From: Nitrosomonadaceae bacterium
GTDB taxonomy: Bacteria > Pseudomonadota > Gammaproteobacteria > Burkholderiales > Usitatibacteraceae
Length of the DNA: 5,462 nt
NCBI GenBank assembly: GCA_021300055.1
Contig: JAJTHU010000273.1
Span: 1-5,462 of the forward strand
Reading direction: 5' to 3'
Positions within the stretch are counted from its first letter, which is position 1. Every line of letters starts with the position of its first letter. Of the stretch, positions 1 through 5,170 are shown one piece after another. The notes under the pieces are model-generated. The model worked only from the letters and a program-made list of their open reading frames with translations, ran no database searches and was not told the origin of the DNA. Both the position numbers and the translations under genes were made by a program.

Positions 1-232
1 CGATGACGTGCAGCACGATGACGCCAGCCCGGCCACGGCAACCGTGATGCACAAGGCGTTTCGCGGCGCGGATATTCTCTACACGCTGAAGCTATTCAAC
101 GGCACCAAAGTGCTATCGCTCGTGCCATCCCACCACAACCACGAACTTGGCCAAGAGATTGGCATTCGTTTGGAGATCGACCACGTGGTGGCGTTTCCGG
201 CAGAGGCGGACCAACGGCTAGCAGCTGACTAG
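1..232 (+). CDS. ABC transporter ATP-binding protein, C-terminal fragment (TOBE region)
   Basis: This is the 3' end of a gene whose start lies left of the window; the open frame runs from base 2 to the TAG at 230-232 and gives 76 residues. None of the nucleotide-binding motifs (Walker A/B, signature, H-loop) is in view. The visible part reads as the C-terminal beta-rich TOBE segment of importer ATPases of the PotA/FbpC kind: FRGADILYTLKLFNGTKVL, then LVPSHH, and the closing IGIRLEIDHVVAFPAE, which corresponds to the usual ending around 'G..V.L.....D.V.F'. In that family the segment regulates the ATPase or contacts the substrate-loaded complex at the inner membrane face. The substrate (polyamine, iron or another) cannot be judged from this tail. 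The gene is convergent with the exonuclease gene, and its stop codon lies inside the first copy of a 25-base tandem repeat. The family call is fairly secure; the subfamily is not. Confidence 0.75.
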   Translation, partial: DDVQHDDASPATATVMHKAFRGADILYTLKLFNGTKVLSLVPSHHNHELGQEIGIRLEIDHVVAFPAEADQRLAAD

Positions 233-238
233 CGGTCC
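208..238 (+). other. Imperfect hairpin over the stop codon of the ABC ATPase gene
   Basis: GGACC (208-212) pairs with GGTCC (234-238), and inside it GCTAG (217-221) pairs with CTAGC (229-233) around a seven-base loop. The two five-pair stems are separated by a four-base bulge on the left side only. The stop codon lies at the loop-stem junction. No T-run follows, so it is not a standard intrinsic terminator; it could be a 3'-end structure or simply a by-product of the repeat. Confidence 0.4.
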
Positions 239-293
239 AGCCCTGGCAGCTAACTAGCGGTCCAGCCCTAGCGGCTGACTAGCGCGGTCCAAA
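218..293. repeat. CTAG-rich 25-base tandem repeat, three copies
   Basis: Three adjacent copies are seen at 218-242, 243-267 and 268-293. The unit starts CTAGCAGCTGACTAGC and ends GGTCCAGCC. Copy 2 differs from copy 1 at two positions (CTGG for CTAG, TAAC for TGAC). Copy 3 has one substitution, a two-base GC insertion before GGTCC, and decays at its end. Copy 1 includes the TAG stop of the upstream ABC gene (230-232), so the array looks like a local duplication of the gene's end. The unit length is not a multiple of three. No function can be assigned. Confidence 0.85.
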
Positions 294-357
294 TTACCCT
301 CGGCGCGCAAGCAAAACCCTAGCAAATACGGGCGTTTCCAGGCATTTCTTGCCCCAA

Positions 358-394
358 AGTGCGCGCCAATAGGCGAGTTTGTCTGGCGCGCGCT
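358..394. terminator. GC-rich hairpin between convergent genes, possible terminator
   Basis: GCGCGCCA (361-368) is perfectly complementary to TGGCGCGC (384-391) around a 15-base loop. On the + strand RNA the stem can be extended outward by G359-C393, A358-T394 and a U-G wobble (360/392). It sits about 15 bases beyond the exonuclease stop (minus strand) and about 125 bases after the ABC ATPase stop (plus strand), where convergent genes need termination. Neither strand has a T-run after the stem, so a classical Rho-independent terminator is not shown. TGCGCGCC (360-367) can alternatively pair with GGCGCGCA at 302-309, so the structure is ambiguous. Confidence 0.35.
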
Positions 395-408
395 ACGAGA
401 GGCAGAAA

Positions 409-1188
409 CTACGCCGCCCAGCCCGCGTCGAATTCCGCCCAGTGCTTATGCGCCGCGTTCGCCTTCAGAAAATCGCGAACCACCTGCTCTTCGGCTTTGA
501 GCCCCGCCTCGCTAATCGCGCCGCGCATGAGCTGGAAGCGCAGGTAAACCAGATACGTATTCATCACGTCGGTTTCGCAATAGGCACGGATGCCTGCAAT
601 GTCGCCAGCCATGAATGACTTCCACACTTGGCTGCCGTCCATGCCGAGCTTGCCGGGGTAGCCGCACAGTTGCGCCATCGCGTCGAGCGGCGCGTTGGCA
701 CGTGCTTGGTACATCGCGAGCAAGTCCATCAAATCAAGATGGCGCATGTGGTAACGGCCGATGTAGTTGTTCCACTTGAAGTCGCGGTCATCGTCGCCCA
801 TGTCCCAGTACTTCGGTGCGGCCACACCATTAATCATCGCGCGGTAGTGCAGCACGGGCAGATCAAAGCCGCCGCCATTCCAGCTCACCAGTTGCGGCGT
901 GTATTTTTCGATGCCCTTGAAGAATTGCGCGATGAGTGTCTTCTCGGGGTCGTCAGTCTTGCCCAAGGACCATGCATGCAAGCCTTCGTCGGTGCGCAAT
1001 ACGCACGAGATGGCGCAAACGCGCTGCACATAGTGCGGCAAAAAATCACTGCCCGACTGCTGGCGACGGCGTTGGAAAGCAAACTCTGCAACGGCTTCGT
1101 CAGATAGCTCGGCGCTCAGCTCGTGAAGCTTACGCAGGCCAACGACGTCGGGGATGGTTTCGATATCGAATACGAGGATGGGCGTCAT
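409..1188 (-). CDS. PolB-like DEDDy 3'-5' exonuclease family protein
   Basis: This 259-residue protein matches the family of stand-alone 3'-5' exonucleases related to the proofreading domain of family B DNA polymerases. The three exonuclease motifs are visible in order: Exo I FDIET (D8 and E10), Exo II SWNGGGFDL (N104, D109) and Exo III YCETD (Y203, D207), the Y-x3-D form that defines DEDDy enzymes. A conserved RHLDLMD stretch lies at about 149-155. These acidic residues bind the two metal ions that hydrolyse the 3' terminal phosphodiester. No polymerase domain, signal peptide or membrane segment is present, so it should be cytoplasmic and act on DNA or RNA ends; the natural substrate is not known from the sequence. 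The ATG at 1186-1188 gives the expected MTPxLVFDIE-type start, although no good Shine-Dalgarno site precedes it. It begins 69 bases after cysM with no evident terminator between, so it is probably co-transcribed. It is rich in sulfur residues (11 Met, 4 Cys). Confidence 0.88.
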   Translation of the reverse strand: MTPILVFDIETIPDVVGLRKLHELSAELSDEAVAEFAFQRRRQQSGSDFLPHYVQRVCAISCVLRTDEGLHAWSLGKTDDPEKTLIAQFFKGIEKYTPQLVSWNGGGFDLPVLHYRAMINGVAAPKYWDMGDDDRDFKWNNYIGRYHMRHLDLMDLLAMYQARANAPLDAMAQLCGYPGKLGMDGSQVWKSFMAGDIAGIRAYCETDVMNTYLVYLRFQLMRGAISEAGLKAEEQVVRDFLKANAAHKHWAEFDAGWAA

Positions 1189-1257
1189 GCGGGTATTTTC
1201 GCACTCGCGCCGCCGCGTTTGCCGCGACGAATGTCAAGAACGCACGGACGTCTGGCC

Positions 1258-2184
1258 TCAAACCGGAAACACACCCGTCGACAAATAGCGATCGCCCCGA
1301 TCACACACGATGTGCACGATGAGCGCGTCGCGCACTTCGCTCGCGATGCGCAGCGCGGCTGAGAGGCCGCCGCCCGATGAAATACCGGCAAAGATGCCCT
1401 CTTCCGCCGCGAGGCGACGCGTCATGTCTTCCGCCTCAATCTGCGTGACCTCCAGGATGCGATCAACGCGCGATGCGTCAAAGATTTTCGGCAAGTAATC
1501 CGCGCCCCATTTGCGAATGCCGGGTACGTTCGCGCCGTCTGCCGGGTGGACGCCGATGATTTGGATATTGGGGTTCTGCTCTTTGAGATAGCGCGACACC
1601 CCCATGATCGTGCCGGTCGTGCCCATGGTCGCCACGAATTGCGTGATGCGCCCGCCCGTCTGCTGCCAGATCTCGGGGCCGGTGCCCTCGTAGTGTGCGA
1701 GCGGGTTATCGGGATTGGCGAATTGGTTCAGGATGGTGCCGCCGCGCTCGCGCTGCAGTTGTTCCGCCACATCGCGTGCGTATTCCATGCCGCCTTTATC
1801 TTTGGGCGTGAGCACCAGTTCAGCACCGAACGCTTTCATGGTTTGGCGCCGTTCGATCGACAGGTTATCGGGCATCACCAGCACCATCTTGTAGCCCTTG
1901 ATGGCTGCGGCCATCGCGAGCGCAATACCAGTGTTGCCTGAAGTCGCTTCGATCAAGGTGTCGCCAGGCTTGATGTCGCCGCGCGCTTCTGCACGCGCAA
2001 TCATCGACATCGCCGGACGATCTTTCACGGAACCCGCCGGGTTATTGCCCTCGAGCTTTGCGAGCAATGTGTTGGAGGCGTGCACGCCAACCGCTTGCGG
2101 AATGCGTTGTAGGCGCACGAGCGGCGTGTTGCCGATGGCTCCTTCGATGGTGCCCTTAGTAGGCTTGTCGCTTTGCTGCGTCAT
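1258..2184 (-). CDS. cysM: Cysteine synthase B (O-acetylserine sulfhydrylase B)
   Basis: This 308-residue PLP enzyme of fold type II makes L-cysteine from O-acetyl-L-serine and sulfide; CysM enzymes can also use thiosulfate to give S-sulfocysteine. The PLP lysine is K54 in NNPAGSVKDRPA (48-58). The substrate loop TSGNTG is at 81-86, the phosphate-binding GTTGT at 188-192 and GISSGG at 268-273. The ending CDRGDRYLSTGVF is typical of the CysM rather than the CysK subgroup, as are EIWQQTGGRI (171-180) and NPDNPLAHY. Compared with Escherichia coli CysM (about 303 residues), it has a slightly longer N terminus and lacks roughly the last nine residues; nothing catalytic is lost. The ATG (2182-2184) overlaps the TGA of the CysB-like gene in an ATGA junction, which supports translational coupling and shared transcription from the regulator's promoter. 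It should act in the cytoplasm at the last step of assimilation. Confidence 0.95.
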   Translation of the reverse strand: MTQQSDKPTKGTIEGAIGNTPLVRLQRIPQAVGVHASNTLLAKLEGNNPAGSVKDRPAMSMIARAEARGDIKPGDTLIEATSGNTGIALAMAAAIKGYKMVLVMPDNLSIERRQTMKAFGAELVLTPKDKGGMEYARDVAEQLQRERGGTILNQFANPDNPLAHYEGTGPEIWQQTGGRITQFVATMGTTGTIMGVSRYLKEQNPNIQIIGVHPADGANVPGIRKWGADYLPKIFDASRVDRILEVTQIEAEDMTRRLAAEEGIFAGISSGGGLSAALRIASEVRDALIVHIVCDRGDRYLSTGVFPV

Positions 2185-3098
2185 GCGGTGGGTCGCTTTC
2201 GTTTGAGGTCGTCTGCCAAGAGTGCCATGAAGTCGCGCACAAAGCCGCGCAGGTAGGCATTCTTGCGGTATGCGAGTTTGGTCACGCGTTCTGGGAAGAG
2301 TTTCGCACCCTCGAGGGCAATGAGGTCCGTATCGCGCCCGTCGATGGCGACACCGGCGACAATTCCGACGCCGAGGCCTTCGCGTACATAAGTCTTGATC
2401 ACGTCTGTGTCGATGGCCGTCAACACCACGTCGATGGCTAGCCCAGCGGTGCGGAACGTTTCATCGAGCGCCGACCGCCCGGAAAAAGCCGCGTCATAGG
2501 TCACGATCGGATACTGCGCGATTTTTGAGAGCGTGAGCTTTTTCTCTTGGCCTTTCAACGCGGCAAGCGGATGGCCCTTGGGCACGATCACGCAGTGATG
2601 CCAGCGATATAGCGGCTCGGTGACGAGTTCGGGGTAGCTATCGAGCGTCTCGGTGGCAATCGCAATATCGGCCTTGCCGCCGATCACCATGTCGGCGAGT
2701 TCGCGCGGCGCACCTTGTCGCAAGCTGAGGCGCACGTCTGGGTACTTATCGACAAACGCCTTGATCACCGCAGGCAACGCATAGCGCGCTTGCATGTGGG
2801 TGGCAGCGATGACGAGTTCGCCGCGGTCAGCGTCGGCAAAGTCTCGGCCCACACGCTTCAGGCTATCGACTTCGCCCAACAAGCGCTCGCAAATCTGAAC
2901 GACGGCTTCGCCGGCGGGCGTCAGCGCAGTCAGGCGTTTGCCCTGGCGCACGAAGATATCCACGCCGAGCTCGTCCTCCAATTCGCGTACTTGACGCGAC
3001 ACACCGGGCTGCGAGGTGTGCAGGGTCTCGGCTGCTTGAGTGAGGTTTAGGCCCTGCCGTGCGATTTCGCGGACATAGCGGATTTGTTGGAGGTTCAT
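2181..3098 (-). CDS. cysB: CysB-family LysR-type transcriptional regulator
   Basis: This 305-residue LysR regulator closely follows CysB/Cbl in layout. The winged helix-turn-helix is at about 3-60, with the recognition part TSQPGVSRQVRELEDELG near 28-45. A linker helix follows, then the periplasmic-binding-like effector domain from about residue 93 to the end. Diagnostic CysB-type stretches are THMQARYALP (100-109), KADIAIATE (142-150), QYPIVTY (195-201), SGRSALD and DTDVIKTYVREGLGVGI. In CysB the effector pocket is formed by Thr100, Thr102, Gln103, Thr149 and Thr202; here T100, Q103 and T149 are kept, 102 is Met and the Thr202 equivalent is Ser206. I chose the ATG at 3096-3098 because MNLQQIRYV matches family starts; a GTG at 3105-3107 would add three residues. 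Neither has a clear Shine-Dalgarno site. It overlaps cysM by four bases and is divergent from the transporter genes, which it probably controls. Paralogues such as Cbl or SsuR are alternatives to true CysB. Confidence 0.88.
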   Translation of the reverse strand: MNLQQIRYVREIARQGLNLTQAAETLHTSQPGVSRQVRELEDELGVDIFVRQGKRLTALTPAGEAVVQICERLLGEVDSLKRVGRDFADADRGELVIAATHMQARYALPAVIKAFVDKYPDVRLSLRQGAPRELADMVIGGKADIAIATETLDSYPELVTEPLYRWHHCVIVPKGHPLAALKGQEKKLTLSKIAQYPIVTYDAAFSGRSALDETFRTAGLAIDVVLTAIDTDVIKTYVREGLGVGIVAGVAIDGRDTDLIALEGAKLFPERVTKLAYRKNAYLRGFVRDFMALLADDLKRKRPTA

Positions 3099-3111
3099 GA
3101 TGAGCACAAAG

Positions 3112-3133
3112 GGATATGGCGGTCATTATATCC
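3112..3133. promoter_or_regulatory. Inverted repeat GGATAT-N10-ATATCC, possible operator
   Basis: A perfect six-base dyad (3112-3117 and 3128-3133) with a ten-base spacer lies just upstream of the regulator start. It covers the TATAAT box of the leftward promoter and is centred about 61 bases upstream of the predicted rightward transcription start. That is where LysR-type activators usually place their recognition site while repressing their own gene. That CysB binds here is an inference. Confidence 0.4.
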
Positions 3134-3153
3134 AAAACACATATTAAATCGAT
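3125..3153 (-). promoter_or_regulatory. Probable promoter of the cysB-cysM-exonuclease operon
   Basis: Read on the minus strand, a consensus TATAAT -10 box lies at 3130-3125. The -35 region, 16-17 bases upstream, is poor (ATCGAT or TCGATT around 3153-3147), as is common for regulated promoters. Transcription would start near 3118, leaving a leader of only about 20 bases before the ATG at 3098. The -10 box lies inside the 3112-3133 dyad, which would suit autorepression. Confidence 0.5.
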
Positions 3154-3177
3154 ATTCATTCGTTCTCAGCATATAAA
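3149..3177 (+). promoter_or_regulatory. Possible promoter of the sulfonate-transporter operon
   Basis: TCGATA (3149-3154, four of six matches to TTGACA) is followed after 17 bases by TATAAA (3172-3177). The start point would be near 3184, giving a leader of about 40 bases to the ATG at 3224. The weak -35 is what one expects of an activator-dependent promoter. Its -35 zone coincides with that of the leftward promoter, and the -10 box overlaps the 3158-3182 dyad. Confidence 0.45.
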
Positions 3178-3182
3178 CGAAT
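3158..3182. promoter_or_regulatory. LysR-type box ATTCGTT-N11-AACGAAT
   Basis: This is a perfect seven-base inverted repeat (3158-3164 and 3176-3182) separated by 11 bases, so it satisfies the T-N11-A pattern of LysR-family sites exactly. It lies in the divergent region between a CysB-like gene and the transporter operon, which makes CysB the natural candidate ligand. It overlaps the proposed -10 box of the rightward promoter, a position that would favour repression unless the true promoter lies further downstream. Confidence 0.55.
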
Positions 3183-3223
3183 CCCTAAGATGGCGGCATC
3201 GCAAATTCAGCATCTTTACTCCC

Positions 3224-4258
3224 ATGAGCCAACAAACCACCTCCGCCCCATCACCGCGTCGCCAATGGCTGACAGCCACTGCCGCCCTACTCGCCGCTGC
3301 CATCCTGCCGTTCACCTTGAAGGGCGCCAGCGCGCAAACCGCGCCTGAAGAGATTCGACTCGACTTTGCGTTCTACTCGCCACCCAGCTTGGTCATCCGC
3401 AAGTTCGGCTGGGCGGAGCAAGAGTTCGCCAAAACCAACACTAAGGTTCGCTGGGTGCAGTCGGCAGGCAGCAACCGTGCGCTCGAATATCTAGCAGCGG
3501 GCGCAGTTGACTTCGGCTCTACCGCAGGGCTCGCCGCTGTGCTCGCACGCGCCAACGGCAACCCGATCAAGACAGTGTTCGTTTACTCGCGCCCTGAATG
3601 GACGGCGCTCGCCGTCCCCAAAGATTCGCCCATCAAGAACGTTGCCGACCTAAAGGGCAAGCGCATCGCTGCAACCAAAGGCACCGATCCGTTCTTGTTC
3701 ACCCTGCGCGCACTGCAAGCCGAGGGCCTCAGCAAGAAGGATGTCGAACTGGTGAGCCTGCAACACGCTGACGGCCGCACCGCGCTGGAACAGAAGCGCG
3801 TTGACGCGTGGGCCGGCCTTGACCCCTTGCTCGCTGCCAGCGAACTTGAAGCCGGCACGCGCATCATTTATCGCAACGTGAACTTCAACACATACGGCTT
3901 CCTGAACACGTCCGAGAAGTTCGCCAAACAGTACCCTGAAGCAGTCGAGCGCACGATTCGCCTGTATGAGCGTGCCCGCGTGTGGATCCAGAAAAATCCT
4001 GACGAAGCCGCGAAGCTCTTGTCCGACGAAGCTAAGATCAGCCTCGACGTTGCCAAGCGCCAGCTTGCGCGCACGGGCTTTAACGAATCCATCCCGAGCA
4101 CGACCCATCGCAACGCACTCCGCGCTGCTGCGCCGATCTTGCTCGAAGAGGGATTGGTCAGACCAGGCACCGATGTGGCACGCGTGATCGACGAACTCTT
4201 CGTTGCCGAGCCTGCCTTGAAGGTGGCAGCGCTGTTCCCCAACGGCACGACTCGGTAG
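3224..4258 (+). CDS. ssuA: Sulfonate/nitrate/taurine-type ABC transporter substrate-binding protein
   Basis: This 344-residue periplasmic binding protein of the SsuA/TauA/NrtA family would capture an organosulfur anion, most likely an aliphatic sulfonate, and deliver it to the permease encoded next door. The N terminus is a secretion signal: SPRRQWL (10-16), a hydrophobic stretch to about 32, and a likely cut after ASA (35-37). The RRxWL pattern suggests Tat export, though Sec is possible. Family stretches follow: LDFAFYSPPSLVIRKFGW near 46-63, GAVDFGST (93-100), NVADLKGKRIAATKGT (139-154), KRVDAWAGLDP (191-201) and the helical C-terminal lobe with VERTIRLYERARVWIQKNPDEA. I chose the ATG at 3224 because it gives this signal peptide; an upstream in-frame ATG at 3116 would translate through the promoter. 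No clear Shine-Dalgarno site is seen. After the initiator there is no Met or Cys at all. The exact substrate is inferred from neighbours; taurine or another sulfonate is possible. Confidence 0.82.
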   Translation: MSQQTTSAPSPRRQWLTATAALLAAAILPFTLKGASAQTAPEEIRLDFAFYSPPSLVIRKFGWAEQEFAKTNTKVRWVQSAGSNRALEYLAAGAVDFGSTAGLAAVLARANGNPIKTVFVYSRPEWTALAVPKDSPIKNVADLKGKRIAATKGTDPFLFTLRALQAEGLSKKDVELVSLQHADGRTALEQKRVDAWAGLDPLLAASELEAGTRIIYRNVNFNTYGFLNTSEKFAKQYPEAVERTIRLYERARVWIQKNPDEAAKLLSDEAKISLDVAKRQLARTGFNESIPSTTHRNALRAAAPILLEEGLVRPGTDVARVIDELFVAEPALKVAALFPNGTTR

Positions 4259-4278
4259 CGTGCCGCGCAAACCACCAC

Positions 4279-4282
4279 AAGG
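4279..4282 (+). promoter_or_regulatory. Ribosome binding site of the permease gene
   Basis: AAGG ends seven bases before the ATG at 4290, within a 31-base gap after the binding-protein stop. It supports this start over the next in-frame ATG at 4413, which would remove the cytoplasmic N-terminal tail. Confidence 0.5.
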
Positions 4283-4289
4283 TCGATAG

Positions 4290-5162
4290 ATGAGCGCCAT
4301 ACATCCTTCGCAAAGTGTGCCCGAAGCGGGGCTGGCCACAAGCCGGCAACCACGCCGCACGAATGGCACAAACCCGTGGGCGCGCCGCTTTACTCAGGCG
4401 AGTCAAGCTAGCATGGCTTGGGTTGTGCCCGGACTAACCTTGCTGGTCTGGGAGGCTGTTGTGCGTGCCGGCTGGGTTGCACCGCATCTGCTTCCCGCGC
4501 CGACGACCCTACTCCAAACGCTTCAGCAAATCGCAGCCGATGGCAGCCTGTGGCGGCACCTTGGCGTAAGCAGTTCGCGCGTCGCGATTGGCTTCGGAAT
4601 CGGCGCGACGCTTGGGCTGGCCGTCGGCGCGCTGGTTGCCTTGAGTCAGCGTGCCGAGCGCTTGCTCGACCCCAGCTTGCAAGGTCTTCGTGCCGTGCCA
4701 TCGCTCGCTTGGGTGCCACTCTTGCTTTTGTGGCTCGGCATCGACAACGCGCCTAAGCTTGCGTTGATCGCGATTGGATCATTCTTCCCGATGTACCTCG
4801 CGACGGTTTCGTCGCTCAAGAACGTAGACCGCAAGCTCGTCGAGGTGGGCCAGCAGCTTGGACTATCGCGCGGCGCGCTGTTGCGGCGCATCTATCTGCC
4901 GTCTGCCCTGCCCGCGTTGCTCACAGGATTGCGCGCAAGCCTTGGCCTAGCGTGGATGTTCCTGGTCGCCGCCGAACTCATCGGCGCCAGCGCAGGTTTG
5001 GGCTATTTGCTCACCGACGGCCGAGAAACAGGCCGCGCGGATCTCGTGATGGTGTCCATCATCGCACTAGCGTTGATCGGAAAAGCAACCGACGCACTAC
5101 TCGTTGCAATTGAGCGCCGCTTGCTGAACTGGCGCGATGTTGCCGATCTTTCTGTTAAGTGA
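4290..5162 (+). CDS. ssuC: Sulfonate-type ABC transporter permease
   Basis: This 290-residue inner-membrane protein of the binding-protein-dependent permease family forms the channel for the substrate brought by the upstream-encoded binding protein. About six membrane segments can be read: near 42-60, 97-118, 134-150, 155-175, 213-233 and 242-264, the last continuing toward 283. The cytoplasmic EAA-like loop that docks the ATPase is EVGQQLGLSRGALLRRIYLP (185-204), with the conserved G191 and P204. Stretches such as WRHLGVSSSRVAIGFGIGA, ERLLDPSLQGLRAVPSLAW, LLLWLGID and SAGLGYL follow E. coli SsuC closely; TauC is the main alternative. It is somewhat longer than the usual 260 residues because of a roughly 40-residue, Arg/Gln-rich N-terminal tail. 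It follows the binding-protein gene by 31 bases and precedes the ATPase gene by 8, so it is clearly in one operon. It contains five Met and no Cys. Confidence 0.87.
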   Translation: MSAIHPSQSVPEAGLATSRQPRRTNGTNPWARRFTQASQASMAWVVPGLTLLVWEAVVRAGWVAPHLLPAPTTLLQTLQQIAADGSLWRHLGVSSSRVAIGFGIGATLGLAVGALVALSQRAERLLDPSLQGLRAVPSLAWVPLLLLWLGIDNAPKLALIAIGSFFPMYLATVSSLKNVDRKLVEVGQQLGLSRGALLRRIYLPSALPALLTGLRASLGLAWMFLVAAELIGASAGLGYLLTDGRETGRADLVMVSIIALALIGKATDALLVAIERRLLNWRDVADLSVK

Positions 5163-5170
5163 ACTGAGCC

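Noticed and set aside
233..293. CRISPR array from the spaced CTAG-containing repeats
   Set aside because: The copies are directly adjacent, with no unique spacers, the unit is only 25 bases and no cas gene is present.
628..1107. Plus-strand open frame (159 codons) opposite the exonuclease
   Set aside because: It is antisense to a gene with all three exonuclease motifs; its protein matches nothing recognisable.
1209..1237. TTGACA on the minus strand (1237-1232) upstream of the exonuclease as an internal promoter
   Set aside because: The sequence at the expected -10 position is GGCGGC, nothing like a -10 box; a lone -35 match is not enough.
1546..1941. Plus-strand open frame (131 codons) opposite cysM
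   Set aside because: It is the complement of conserved CysM sequence and lacks any domain signature or ribosome site.
3116..3223. N-terminal extension of the binding protein from an ATG at 3116
   Set aside because: It would place coding sequence across the AT-rich divergent promoter and both dyads, and would bury the signal peptide 36 residues inside the protein.
3650..4369. Long minus-strand open frame (239 codons) opposite the binding-protein gene
   Set aside because: It overlaps a gene with clear family motifs, has no recognisable domain and has the Cys- and Arg-rich composition expected of an antisense frame in GC-rich DNA.
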